The notes under the pieces: generated by a model | What the model saw: only the letters and a program-made list of their open reading frames with translations | What the model was told of the DNA's origin: nothing | The model's database searches: none | NCBI RefSeq assembly: GCF_014649795.1 | Contig: NZ_BMTS01000005.1 | Span: forward strand, 1-64,000 | DNA: 64,000 bases | Reading direction: 5' to 3' | Origin: Streptomyces melanogenes | GTDB lineage: Bacteria > Actinomycetota > Actinomycetes > Streptomycetales > Streptomycetaceae | Position numbers and translations under genes: made by a program | Shown: positions 1-8,513 of the stretch, in pieces | How the letters are laid out: each line of letters begins with the position of its first letter | How positions within the stretch are numbered: the first letter of the stretch is position 1

Positions 1-180
1 CGGACGCTTCCTTCGTTCCCGTTTCCGGGCCCTCCGGGCGCTTCCTTCGTTTCCGACTCTATCAGACTCTTTCGTGTCCGACTTCCTCGGCGCTTTCCAG
101 GTTTTCGCTTTCGCGTTTCCCTTTCCGGCGGCTCCGACTCTATCAGTGCTTTTCCGTCTCCCTGACCACTTCGTTTTGCG
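1..180 (-). promoter_or_regulatory. rRNA operon leader and promoter region (16S off left edge)
   Basis: Read on the minus strand, this stretch has the typical Streptomyces rrn leader vocabulary: two copies of CTGATAGAGTCGGA (133-146 and 52-65), GGAAACGCGAAAGCG-type A-rich segments, and an end in GGAAGCGTCCG. In rrn operons I remember, that end is followed by CCTTGAGAACTCAACAG and then, roughly 200 nt later, 16S rRNA. Each GATAGAGT matches a -10 hexamer (TAGAGT), so the repeats could be tandem rrn promoters. The transcribed rRNA would lie left of base 1. The rrn identity rests on remembered leader sequence; the promoter assignment is inference. Confidence 0.75.
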
Positions 181-358
181 GCGCACGGAAATACGGGCAC
201 AGCAGAGCGAGGTGCAGGATCAAGATCAGCAAGTAGAAGAGGAGCCTGCCCGTCCCGACACATTCACGTGAAGTTCACACGTTGTCGTCAGGCGGGACTT
301 AGGACAGTACAGCCCCGGGAGCGGTCGGGGCAAATCGGCCCCCGAGCCCCTGGGGGTC
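181..358. other. Divergent intergenic region between rrn promoter and crr
   Basis: There is no gene. On the minus strand the segment holds upstream DNA of the rrn promoters. On the plus strand a possible promoter for crr is TTGTCG (282-287), 17 nt, then CAGTAC (305-310). Its -10 is weak, so this is a suggestion only. If it is used, the two dre-like boxes at 359-395 lie just downstream of transcription start. Confidence 0.4.
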
Positions 359-395
359 TATGGTCTAGTCCACTACCGCACCGGTCTAGTCCAGT
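359..395 (+). promoter_or_regulatory. Two tandem DasR operators (dre-like)
   Basis: Two 16-bp boxes, TATGGTCTAGTCCACT (359-374) and ACCGGTCTAGTCCAGT (380-395), closely match the DasR responsive element ACTGGTCTAGACCAGT and start 21 bp apart, about two helical turns. DasR is the GntR-family N-acetylglucosamine-responsive repressor of Streptomyces, and crr-ptsI is a known DasR target. The position upstream of crr fits repression of the general PTS genes that is relieved by glucosamine phosphates. Confidence 0.85.
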
Positions 396-534
396 AGTCT
401 CCGTCGGGGAAGCCCGGCCTGGAGTCATACCAGGCGAACCCGGACTTCTTATGACTTACCCTTCTGAAAAGTACGCCGTCACACAGCACGTAGTGACGGT
501 GACACGAAGAAGCCCCACCCCTGGGAGGCCATCC

Positions 535-984
535 ATGACCACCGTGACGTCCCCGCTCGCCGGGCGTGCCATCGGACTCGCGGCAGTGCCCGATCCGGTG
601 TTCTCCGGCGCAATGGTGGGCCCCGGTACCGCCATCGACCCCGTACGGGAGCCCTCGGAGGCGGTTTCCCCCGTCGACGGCGTCATCGTCTCCCTGCACC
701 CGCACGCTTTCGTCGTCGTCGACGACGAGGGCCACGGTGTGCTGACGCACCTCGGTATCGACACCGTCCAGCTCAACGGCGAGGGCTTCGAGCTGCTCGT
801 CAACAAGGGCGACACCGTCACGCGCGGCCAGGCCGTCGTGCGCTGGAACCCGGCTGCCGTCGAAGCGGCCGGGAAGTCCCCCGTGTGCCCCATCGTGGCC
901 CTCGAAGCCACTGCTGACTCCCTCGGCGACCTCCGTGCGGACGGCGATGTGAAGGCCGGCGACGCCCTCTTCACCTGGAAGTAG
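535..984 (+). CDS. crr: PTS glucose-type EIIA component (Crr)
   Basis: Cytoplasmic EIIA domain of 149 residues that takes phosphate from HPr and passes it to sugar-specific EIIB/EIIC partners. The fold signature is clear: SPVDG near residue 45, then GVLTHLGIDTV with the phosphorylated His at residue 72 and the assisting His at 57. The start chosen is the ATG at 535 (MTTVTSPLAG), where homology begins; the open frame upstream overlaps the dre operators and looks non-coding. It lies 95 nt before ptsI and is probably co-transcribed with it under DasR control. In Streptomyces the main PTS substrate is N-acetylglucosamine, although the domain is named for glucose. Confidence 0.93.
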   Translation: MTTVTSPLAGRAIGLAAVPDPVFSGAMVGPGTAIDPVREPSEAVSPVDGVIVSLHPHAFVVVDDEGHGVLTHLGIDTVQLNGEGFELLVNKGDTVTRGQAVVRWNPAAVEAAGKSPVCPIVALEATADSLGDLRADGDVKAGDALFTWK

Positions 985-1079
985 TTCAGCCAGAAGTCGT
1001 GACGCCGCCGTCGTCGAGACGGTGAGTCGGACATCCACCGCGGTGGCGGAGACCGCCGCACCAATCGGAGACGGGTGAA

Positions 1080-2750
1080 ATGGAGACAACGCTGCGAGGC
1101 GTCGGCGTGAGCCACGGTGTGGCGATCGGCCAGGTCCGGCACATGGGCACTGCGGTCCTGGAGCCGCCGGCCAAGCAGATTCCGGCGGAGGAGGCGGAGC
1201 GCGAACAGGGGCGTGCCCGCAAGGCCGTCGAGGCCGTGGCGGCCGACCTGAACGCGCGCGGCAACCTGGCCGGCGGTGAGGCGCAGGCGGTGCTGGAGGC
1301 CCAGGCCCTGATCGCCCAGGACCCCGAGCTGATCGCCGACGTCGACCGGCGCATCGCCGTCGGCAGCACCGCCGAGCGGGCCGTGTACGACGCGTTCTCG
1401 CACTACCGCGAGCTGCTCGCGGGCGCCGGTGAGTACATGGCCGGGCGTGTGGCGGACCTCGACGACGTGCGCAACCGCATCGTGGCGCGCCTGCTCGGCG
1501 TCCCGATGCCGGGGGTGCCGGACAGCGACGAGCCGTACGTACTGATCGCGCGCGACCTCGCTCCCGCCGACACGGCGCTGCTCGACCCGGCGCTGGTGCT
1601 CGGTTTCGTGACCGAGGAGGGCGGGCCGACCAGCCACAGCGCGATTCTGGCGCGGGCGCTGGGCGTCCCCGCGATCGTGGCGCTGCCGGGCGCCGGTGAG
1701 CTCGCCGAGGGCACGCTGGTCGCCGTCGACGGCAGCACCGGTGAGATCTTCGTCGACCCGAGCGACGACAAGCGCGCCGAGCTGGAGCGTGCCGCGGCCG
1801 AGCGCAAGGCCGCGCTGGCCGCGTCCTCCGGTCCGGGTGCGACCTCGGACGGGCACAAGGTGCCGCTGCTCGCCAACGTCGGCGGTCCCGCCGACGTCCC
1901 GGCGGCGGTGGAGGCGGGCGCCGAGGGCGTCGGTCTGTTCCGTACCGAGTTCCTCTTCCTCGACGACTCCGCGAAGGCGCCGTCGGAGGAGAAGCAGGTC
2001 GAGGCGTACCGCAAGGTGCTGGAGGCGTTCCCCGAAGGCCGTGTGGTCGTGCGGGTGCTGGACGCGGGCGCCGACAAGCCGCTGGACTTCCTGACGCCCG
2101 CCGACGAGCCGAACCCGGCGCTCGGCGTGCGCGGTCTGCGGTCGCTCCTGGACCACCCCGAGGTGCTCCGGACGCAGCTGACGGCGCTGGCGAAGGCCGT
2201 CGAGGGGCTTCCGGTCTACCTGGAGGTCATGGCGCCGATGGTCGCGGACCGTGCGGACGCCAAGGCGTTCGCGGACGCGTGCCGGGCGGCGGGGCTGCAG
2301 GCGAAGTTCGGCGCGATGGTGGAGATCCCCTCCGCCGCGCTCCGCGCGCGCTCGATCCTCCAGGAGGTCGAGTTCCTGTCGCTCGGCACCAACGACCTGG
2401 CCCAGTACACGTTCGCGGCCGACCGGCAGGTCGGCGCGGTGTCCCGGCTGCAGGACCCGTGGCAGCCCGCGCTGCTCGACCTGGTCGCGCTGTCCGCCGA
2501 GGCGGCCAAGGCCGAGGGCAAGAGCTGTGGTGTCTGTGGTGAGGCCGCCTCCGATCCGCTGCTCGCGTGTGTGCTCACCGGTCTGGGTGTGACCAGCCTG
2601 TCGATGGGTGCCGCGTCCATTCCTTACGTGCGCGCGACGCTGGCGAAGTACACGCTCGCCCAGTGCGAGCGCGCTGCCGCCGCGGCCCGTGCCGCGGACT
2701 CGGCCGAGGAGGCCCGCGTGGCCGCGCAGGCGGTGCTGTCCGGGGAGTGA
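1080..2750 (+). CDS. ptsI: PTS enzyme I, phosphoenolpyruvate-protein phosphotransferase
   Basis: Enzyme I (556 aa) autophosphorylates with PEP and phosphorylates HPr, starting the PTS cascade. The N-terminal part (1-220) holds the HPr-binding and swivelling phospho-His domain, with GGPTSHSAILAR and the active His at residue 186. The C-terminal PEP-binding barrel shows GVGLFRTEFLF, ALGVRGLR, SLGTNDLAQYTFAADR and the C-terminal Cys in CGVCGEAA. Length fits the family. An AGACGGGTGA segment directly precedes the ATG. A hairpin terminator follows at about 2794. HPr (ptsH) is not in this window; in S. coelicolor it is encoded elsewhere. Confidence 0.96.
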   Translation: METTLRGVGVSHGVAIGQVRHMGTAVLEPPAKQIPAEEAEREQGRARKAVEAVAADLNARGNLAGGEAQAVLEAQALIAQDPELIADVDRRIAVGSTAERAVYDAFSHYRELLAGAGEYMAGRVADLDDVRNRIVARLLGVPMPGVPDSDEPYVLIARDLAPADTALLDPALVLGFVTEEGGPTSHSAILARALGVPAIVALPGAGELAEGTLVAVDGSTGEIFVDPSDDKRAELERAAAERKAALAASSGPGATSDGHKVPLLANVGGPADVPAAVEAGAEGVGLFRTEFLFLDDSAKAPSEEKQVEAYRKVLEAFPEGRVVVRVLDAGADKPLDFLTPADEPNPALGVRGLRSLLDHPEVLRTQLTALAKAVEGLPVYLEVMAPMVADRADAKAFADACRAAGLQAKFGAMVEIPSAALRARSILQEVEFLSLGTNDLAQYTFAADRQVGAVSRLQDPWQPALLDLVALSAEAAKAEGKSCGVCGEAASDPLLACVLTGLGVTSLSMGAASIPYVRATLAKYTLAQCERAAAAARAADSAEEARVAAQAVLSGE

Positions 2751-2792
2751 CCCGGTCGGCCGTCCGCTGCCTGGACGCGGTGTCTGAGTGAG

Positions 2793-2829
2793 AGGGGCTT
2801 CCCGTCGCCGGTGCGTCGGGGAGCCCCTT
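2793..2829 (+). terminator. Hairpin terminator after ptsI
   Basis: GGGGCTTCCC (2794-2803) can pair with GGGAGCCCC (2818-2826), with a short internal loop, followed by TTT. It lies between the end of ptsI and the convergent minus-strand gene ending at 2862, so it may act in both directions. Confidence 0.7.
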
Positions 2830-2861
2830 TCGCTTGTCGGTCAGTGGTTGGTGGCCAGGGG

Positions 2862-3818
2862 TCAGTGGTCGGTGGTGGGCTGGTCGAACGGGAAGCCCGC
2901 CCGGTAGTCCACTCCTGGTTCGGGTGCCACCGGGTCTCCGGTGTCGGCGTCGGTGCAGTACGCGCTGAAGACTTCCCCGGCGGTGAGCGGGAGCAGCCCG
3001 CCCTCGTGCAGCCGCCAGCCGTGGACGCGGTCGGGCGCGTCCGTCGCCGTGGTGCGCAGCACCAGGCCGCCCGGGCTGTGCTGGGCGATGCCCGCGGCGA
3101 GGACGGTGACGAACTCGGCGACGTCCGTCTCGTCGAGCAGGGCCGGGCCGTCGCCGCGGCCCTCGGCGTGGAGCACGGCGATGAGGTGCTCCTGCTGTGC
3201 CTGAACGCTGCACACCATGTGGTGCAGGCCCGGGCCCGCCGCCTCGATCAGGCGGGTGAGGATCGTCGAGGCGCGTTCGAAGGCGGAGCGGCCGATGTCC
3301 CGGCCGCATTCGGCGCACTCCCCCAGGTCGGCGAGGAGCAGGGTCGCGTAGTCCCAGGTCGCCTGGCGGACCGCTTTGTTGATGAGCTCGGGCACCAGGC
3401 TGTCGATGGGCTGGCCCGCATAGGCGACGCGGGCGCCGCCCGCCGCGATCTCGGCCGTGAAGCGGGTGCGGCTGTCGGCACTGTCGGGGTCGAGGCCTCC
3501 GGCCGTGCAGAACTCGGTGAACTCCTCCGGGTCGAAGAGGGCAACCGTGGTGTGCAGGCCCTGGGCGGCGAAGGATCTGAGGAGGCCGTCGACCTGGCGG
3601 AGGTAGGCGGTGTGGTCGTCGAAGGCGAAGGTCCGGTACCGCGTCATCGCCTCGAAGTCGTACGCGTCGGCCAGCAGCCCCACCGTGTTCGGCGTCTCCC
3701 TGCGCAGGGTCCGCCGCGTGGCTCTGGGCGCGTGGCCGGGCCGGGAGCCGCGGGGTGTTCGGGACCGGGTGGAGGCCGTCGGGCCGGTGGACTTCCTGGA
3801 GTTGCGGATGTGTGCCAT
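2862..3818 (-). CDS. Conserved protein of unknown function
   Basis: I do not recognise a characterised family in this 318-aa protein. The first 35 residues are basic and disordered (SRKSTGPTASTRSRTPRG), then a globular part begins at LLADAYDFEAMTRYRTFAF. A CAECGRD motif (two Cys spaced CxxC) lies in the middle, followed by a helical stretch with HHMVC. No signal peptide or membrane segment is seen. The ATG at 3818 is chosen because GGGGGAAAC precedes it at good spacing; an in-frame ATG 33 nt upstream lacks one. It starts 22 nt after the MFS gene on the same strand, so the two are probably co-transcribed. Confidence 0.75.
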   Translation of the reverse strand: MAHIRNSRKSTGPTASTRSRTPRGSRPGHAPRATRRTLRRETPNTVGLLADAYDFEAMTRYRTFAFDDHTAYLRQVDGLLRSFAAQGLHTTVALFDPEEFTEFCTAGGLDPDSADSRTRFTAEIAAGGARVAYAGQPIDSLVPELINKAVRQATWDYATLLLADLGECAECGRDIGRSAFERASTILTRLIEAAGPGLHHMVCSVQAQQEHLIAVLHAEGRGDGPALLDETDVAEFVTVLAAGIAQHSPGGLVLRTTATDAPDRVHGWRLHEGGLLPLTAGEVFSAYCTDADTGDPVAPEPGVDYRAGFPFDQPTTDH

Positions 3819-3840
3819 GTTTCCCCCTGCGTACTGTCGA

Positions 3841-5115
3841 TCAGTGCTCACTCACCGTAACGGAGGGCACTGACAACGCCGGGCGCGGCAGCCGGTCCCG
3901 TACCAGCCGGTGCTGAACGCAGCAGGTCAGAGCGATGACGGCGCCGAATGCCGTCCAGCCGACGGGGCCGGTCGCGATGGCCGCGGTGACGGCGAGCGGT
4001 CCCGCGCTGCGCTGGGCGGACTGGGCCAGCCCGTGCACGCCGAGGTAGCTGCCCTGGGCCTGTTCCGGCGCCAGCGCGATCGAGAGTTCCCACGAGACGG
4101 TGGCGTGGATCATCTCGGCCAGGGTGAAGGCGGCGGCCGAGACGGTCAGGCAGATGCTCGCGGGTACGGCGCCGTGGACCGCCGAGGCGGCCATGGCGAC
4201 GCCGGCGGCGGCGAAGACGGTGGCGAGCGGGAGGAGCAGCCGGTGGGCCGCCTTGGTGGTCGCGCCGAAGCGGGCGAGGGGGACCTGGAGGCCCACCACC
4301 ATCACGTTGTTGAGCACCATCAGGAGCGGTACGAGGCCGTGCGGCGCGTCCGTGGCGGAGACGGCCCAGAGGGGGATGCCGACCTTGAAGACGGCGTCGT
4401 CCATGAAGAGCACCGCTTCGGTGGCCACATAGGCCAGGTAGGTGCGGTCCTTCCAGGGGTTGGCCGGTCGTGCGGCGGGGGCGGGGTCCTTGGAGGTGGC
4501 GACCGTGCGCGTGGGCGAGGGCGGTTCGGCGCAGCGGGCGGCGACCAGGGCGGCGCCCACGAAGGAGAGGGCGTCTCCGGCGAGCAGCCACTGGTAGGCG
4601 GCCGTGGTGGCGAGTGCGAGGGCGAGTGCCGCGGCGAGGCCTCCGACGGCCCAGCCCGCGTTGGCCAGGGTGCGGCTGACAGCCTGGTAGCGGACGCGGT
4701 CGGGTCCGGCGACGCGGGCCGCGTACAGCTTGGTGAGCACGTTGGCGGAGCGGTCGCCGAAGCTGCCGACGGCCGAGTACACCAGCAGGAGCGCGTAGTT
4801 GTCGGTGGTGAGCAGGGCGGCGGAGGCCAGGGCGCGCAGGACCTGGAAGGCGATGAGCACGCGCGTGAGGGGCAGCCGGTCGGCGATGCGGCCTCCTATG
4901 GGCGCGCCCGCGATGCCGACCGCGCCGGCGAGGGCGACCAGCGTGCCGACCTGGGCGACGGAGAGCCCAGCCACGTAGGTGAAGTACAGGACCGAGACGG
5001 CGGCCCACAGGCCGCTTCCGGTCCGGTCGACGAAGGCCACCCAGAGCATCAGTCGGCCGTCGCGGCCTCCCGGGACTCGTTCCCACAGTGCGGCACGTCG
5101 GCTGCGCAAAGTCAC
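3841..5115 (-). CDS. MFS transporter (putative efflux)
   Basis: A 424-aa major facilitator with about twelve hydrophobic segments. The N-terminal half starts LMLWVAFVDRTGSGLWAAV and has the loop GGRIADRLPLTRVL, which resembles the conserved MFS motif after helix 2. A 50-residue charged loop (PPSPTRTVATSKDP) separates the two six-helix bundles. Overall it resembles drug-export MFS proteins. The GTG at 5115 is preceded by GGGGGAG, but very closely; a TTG six bases inside would have better spacing. It is divergent from a MocR-type regulator only 45 bp away with a palindrome between them, suggesting that regulator controls it. Substrate unknown. Confidence 0.85.
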   Translation of the reverse strand: MTLRSRRAALWERVPGGRDGRLMLWVAFVDRTGSGLWAAVSVLYFTYVAGLSVAQVGTLVALAGAVGIAGAPIGGRIADRLPLTRVLIAFQVLRALASAALLTTDNYALLLVYSAVGSFGDRSANVLTKLYAARVAGPDRVRYQAVSRTLANAGWAVGGLAAALALALATTAAYQWLLAGDALSFVGAALVAARCAEPPSPTRTVATSKDPAPAARPANPWKDRTYLAYVATEAVLFMDDAVFKVGIPLWAVSATDAPHGLVPLLMVLNNVMVVGLQVPLARFGATTKAAHRLLLPLATVFAAAGVAMAASAVHGAVPASICLTVSAAAFTLAEMIHATVSWELSIALAPEQAQGSYLGVHGLAQSAQRSAGPLAVTAAIATGPVGWTAFGAVIALTCCVQHRLVRDRLPRPALSVPSVTVSEH

Positions 5116-5124
5116 TGCTCCCCC

Positions 5125-5160
5125 TTGACTGGCATTATGTATTGATACATAGTTCAGTAC
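5125..5160 (+). promoter_or_regulatory. Divergent promoter with perfect 16-bp palindrome; leaderless MocR gene
   Basis: The 45-bp gap between the divergent MFS and MocR genes contains the palindrome TATGTATTGATACATA (5136-5151), very AT-rich for this genome. TTGACT (5125-5130), 17 nt, then CATAGT (5148-5153) gives a plausible promoter placing the transcription start at about the GTG (5161), so the regulator mRNA would be leaderless. The palindrome overlaps the spacer and -10, as expected for an autoregulatory operator. Confidence 0.7.
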
Positions 5161-6483
5161 GTGGCAGAACAATATGCGATCAGTGGCACCTCGGCCAAGG
5201 GAATTGCCGCTTCCGTCGAACGGGGCGTCGCCGACGGCGGGTTGGCGCCCGGGGACACGCTTCCTCCGGTCCGCCGCCTCGCGGACGACCTGGGCGTGAG
5301 TCCGGGCACGGTGGCGACGGCGTACAAGGAGCTGCGCGGGCGCGGCGTCGTGGTCACCCACGGGCGGGGCGGGACCGTGGTCGCCGCCGCGCCCTCGGTC
5401 GCCTCACGGCGCCCGCCGAAGGTGCCGGAGGGGCTGCGGGACCTCGCGGGCGGCCACCCGGACCCGGCCTTCCTGCCCGAACTGCCCGCGCCGGTGCGGA
5501 TGACGGCCGGTGCGCGGTCGCACCGCTCGACGCCACGGCTGCCGCTCCTTGAAAAGCGCGTCCAGGAGTGGCTGGGCGCCGACGGCGTGCCGAGCGGGTC
5601 GGTGACCTTCGCGCACGGCGCGCTCGACTGCGTCGCCCGGCTGCTCACCACCGAGCTGCGGCCCGGTGACGCGGTGGCCATGGAGGATCCCGGCTACCAC
5701 CATCTGCTCGACCTGGTGCAGGTCATGGGGTTGCGTACGGTCCCGGTCGCCGTCGACGACGAGGGGATGCGGCCCGAGGCCCTGCGCGAGGCGCTGCGGG
5801 CCGGGGCGCGGGCCGTCGTGTGCAGCCCGCGGGCGCAGAACCCGTACGGCGGCTGCTTCTCGGAGCGGCGCCGGGACGACCTGGTGGAGGTGCTGCGGGC
5901 CGCGCCCGAGGTGCTGGTGATCGAGAACGACCACGCCGCGGAGATCGCGGGGGCGCCGCTGTACACGCTGACTGCGGGCGGGCGGCTGGCGCGCTGGGCG
6001 CATGTGCGGACGGTGACGAAGTACCTGGGCACGGACCTGCGGTGGGCGGCCGCCGCCTGTGACCCGGCGACGCTGGCGCGGCACGACGGCCGGCTGCTGC
6101 TGACCTCCGGCTGGGTGAGCCATCTGCTCCAGGGCACGGTGCTCGGGCTGCTCACCGACCGGATGGCACGGGAACTCGTGCACCGCGCGCGTGACGCCTA
6201 CGCGGAGCGGCGGAGCGCTCTGGCGGGCGAGCTGGAGCGGCGCGGGATCGCCTCGCACGGGGCGAGCGGGATGAACCTGTGGGTGCCGGTGCGGGACGAG
6301 TCGGCGGTGGTGAACGGGCTGCGCTCGCGCGGCTGGTGGGTCGCCGCCGGGGCGCGGTTCCGGATCGCCTCGAGCGCCGGTGTACGGATCACCTCGGCGG
6401 GGCTGAAGCCCACCGAGGCGGCCCGGCTGGCCGCGGACTTCGCCGAGGTGCTGGGCGAGTCCGAGGCCACGTACGGAGGGTGA
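5161..6483 (+). CDS. MocR/PdxR-type GntR regulator with aminotransferase domain
   Basis: A 440-aa fusion of an N-terminal GntR winged helix (residues 10-75: GDTLPPVRRLADDLGVSPGT, TAYKELRGRG) with a fold-type I aminotransferase domain (about 95-435). Recognisable PLP features include FAHGALDCVARLL, EDPGYHHLLDLV and the probable Schiff-base Lys 287 in TVTKYLGTDLR. MocR proteins usually sense PLP or an amino-compound adduct and do not catalyse transamination. The GTG start has no Shine-Dalgarno, consistent with leaderless translation. It likely controls the divergent MFS gene and itself through the intervening palindrome. Confidence 0.9.
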   Translation: MAEQYAISGTSAKGIAASVERGVADGGLAPGDTLPPVRRLADDLGVSPGTVATAYKELRGRGVVVTHGRGGTVVAAAPSVASRRPPKVPEGLRDLAGGHPDPAFLPELPAPVRMTAGARSHRSTPRLPLLEKRVQEWLGADGVPSGSVTFAHGALDCVARLLTTELRPGDAVAMEDPGYHHLLDLVQVMGLRTVPVAVDDEGMRPEALREALRAGARAVVCSPRAQNPYGGCFSERRRDDLVEVLRAAPEVLVIENDHAAEIAGAPLYTLTAGGRLARWAHVRTVTKYLGTDLRWAAAACDPATLARHDGRLLLTSGWVSHLLQGTVLGLLTDRMARELVHRARDAYAERRSALAGELERRGIASHGASGMNLWVPVRDESAVVNGLRSRGWWVAAGARFRIASSAGVRITSAGLKPTEAARLAADFAEVLGESEATYGG

Positions 6484-6524
6484 CGGGCGGCGCCCCGGCC
6501 TTCGAAGGCTGGGGCGCGCACGGG

Positions 6525-8513
6525 TCAGCCGTGCTTGCGGCCCACCGCTTCGTAGAAGCGGAGGAAGTCGAGGTTGTCGACCGAGCCCGGGTTCACGGCC
6601 TTCTCCAGCGGGGTGCCCTGGAGCAGTCGCTTGACCGGCACCTCGATGCGCTTGCCCGTCAACGTGTGCGGGACGCCCGGGACCTCGATGATCTCGTCCG
6701 GGACGTGGCGCGGGGAGAGCTGCTCCCGGATCGCCTGCTTCACCTTCGTACGGAGGTCGTCGTCCAGGACGGCGCCCTCGGCGAGGTGGACGAAGAGCGG
6801 CATCCAGTAGCCGCCGTCCGGCTCTTCGATGCCGATGACCAGGGACTCGCGGATCTCCGGGAGGCGTTCGACGACTTCGTAGATGTCCGCCGAACCCATG
6901 CGGACGCCCTGGCGGTTGAGGGTGGAGTCGGAGCGGCCGTGGATGACCACCGAGCCGTGGTCGGTGATCGTGATCCAGTCGCCGTGGCGCCACACGCCGG
7001 GGAACATCTCGAAGTAGCTGTCGCGGTAGCGGCTGCCGTCCGGGTCGTTCCAGAAGCGGATCGGCATGGAGGGCATAGGGTTGACCACGACCAGCTCGCC
7101 CACCTCGCCCACGACCGGCTTGCCCTGCGGGTCCCACGACTGGAGGTCGGTGCCCAGACAGGCGGCCTGGAGCTCGCCGATGTGGACGGGCAGCGTCGGG
7201 ACGGCGCCCGCGAAGCAGGAGCAGACGTCGGTGCCGCCGCTGACCGAGGCGATCCACAGGTCCTCGCGGACCTCGTCGTGGAGCCAGCGGAAGCCGTCCG
7301 GCGGGAGCGGCGAGCCGGTGGTGGCGACGCACTTCACGCGCGAGAGGTCGTGGTCGCGCGACGGGTGCACACCGGCCTTGCGGCAGGCCATCACATAGGC
7401 GGCGGAGGTGCCGAAGAGGGTGGCCCCGGTCCGCTCGGCGACGCCCCACTGGGCGCCGGTCTCCGGGTAGCCCGGGCTGCCGTCGTACAGGACGACCGTG
7501 GTGCCGGTCAGCAGGCCGGAGACGAGGAAGTTCCACATCATCCAGCCGGTGGAGGTGTACCAGAAGAACCGGTCCTCGGGGCCCAGGTCGCAGTGGAGGC
7601 CGAGCTGTTTGAAGTGTTCGAGAAGGATGCCGCCCTGCGACTGGACGATGGCCTTGGGCAGGCCCGTCGTGCCGGAGGAGTAGAGCACCCAGAGCGGGTG
7701 GTCGAAGGGAACTTGCTCGAAGACCGGCTCGTTGTCACTCTCAGTGAGCGATGACCATGCGAGAGTTCCTTGGGGGGCAGGGGTGCCGAGCAGCGGGATG
7801 TGGACGACGGCGCGCAGGGTGGGCAGTTCGCGGCGGAGCTCGGCGACGACGTCGGTGCGGTCGTGCTCCTTGCCGCCGTAGCGGTAGCCGTCGACGGTGA
7901 ACAGGACGACGGGTTCCACCTGCTGGAACCGGTCGAGGACGCTGCGCGCGCCGAAGTCGGGGGCGCACGAGGTCCACACGGCGCCGACGGCCGCGGTGGC
8001 CAGGAGCGCGGTGACGGCCTGCGGGACGTTCGGCAGATAGCCGCTGACGCGGTCCCCGGGCCGGACGCCCAGGGCGCGCAGCTCGGCGGCGAGCGAGCCG
8101 ACCTGGCGGCGCAGCTCCGCCCAGCTGGTGGCGACGGGCTCGTGCGTCTCGTCGACGTGCAGCAGCGCGGCGTCGTCGGCGCGGGCCGGGTCCTCGGCGG
8201 TGCGCAGCGCGTGCTCGGCGTAGTTGAGGGTGGCGCCGGGGAACCACTGGGCGCCCGGCATCGACCGGTCGGCGAGCACCGTCTCGTACGGGGTGGAGAA
8301 GCGCACGTCGAACCAGTCGGCGACGGCCTTCCAGAAGGTGTCGAGTTCGGTGACGGACCAGCGGTGCAGCGCCTGGTAGCCGCCCTCGGCGGGGGCGCCG
8401 TACCGCTCGGCGGCCCAGGTCTGGAACGCGGTGATCCGCGCCCCGGCGATGCGGTCGGGGCTCGGCTGCCACAGGGGCGCGGGCTGCGGCGCGGCGTTCG
8501 CTGGTGAGGTCAT
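6525..8513 (-). CDS. Acetoacetate-CoA ligase (acetoacetyl-CoA synthetase)
   Basis: ANL-superfamily enzyme of 662 aa that activates acetoacetate to acetoacetyl-CoA with ATP in the cytoplasm. Motifs include the phosphate loop YSSGTTGLPKAIVQSQGG, GWMMWNFLVSGLL, SGGTDVCSCF, the hinge WRHGDWITITDHGSVVIHGRSD and the C-terminal LTGKRIEVPVKRLL, which carries the catalytic Lys. The long N-terminal acetoacetyl-CoA synthetase extension (WQPSPDRIAGARITAFQTWA) separates it from ordinary acetyl-CoA synthetases. The start at 8513 (MTSPANAA) has GGGAG upstream. It is divergent from the GH31 gene, with about 220 bp between, and probably serves ketone-body or polyhydroxyalkanoate-type carbon use. Confidence 0.92.
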   Translation of the reverse strand: MTSPANAAPQPAPLWQPSPDRIAGARITAFQTWAAERYGAPAEGGYQALHRWSVTELDTFWKAVADWFDVRFSTPYETVLADRSMPGAQWFPGATLNYAEHALRTAEDPARADDAALLHVDETHEPVATSWAELRRQVGSLAAELRALGVRPGDRVSGYLPNVPQAVTALLATAAVGAVWTSCAPDFGARSVLDRFQQVEPVVLFTVDGYRYGGKEHDRTDVVAELRRELPTLRAVVHIPLLGTPAPQGTLAWSSLTESDNEPVFEQVPFDHPLWVLYSSGTTGLPKAIVQSQGGILLEHFKQLGLHCDLGPEDRFFWYTSTGWMMWNFLVSGLLTGTTVVLYDGSPGYPETGAQWGVAERTGATLFGTSAAYVMACRKAGVHPSRDHDLSRVKCVATTGSPLPPDGFRWLHDEVREDLWIASVSGGTDVCSCFAGAVPTLPVHIGELQAACLGTDLQSWDPQGKPVVGEVGELVVVNPMPSMPIRFWNDPDGSRYRDSYFEMFPGVWRHGDWITITDHGSVVIHGRSDSTLNRQGVRMGSADIYEVVERLPEIRESLVIGIEEPDGGYWMPLFVHLAEGAVLDDDLRTKVKQAIREQLSPRHVPDEIIEVPGVPHTLTGKRIEVPVKRLLQGTPLEKAVNPGSVDNLDFLRFYEAVGRKHG

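Noticed and set aside
74..271. A 65-aa plus-strand open frame at the left edge
   Set aside because: It lies on the antisense strand of the rRNA leader, has no ribosome site and a repeat-derived composition.
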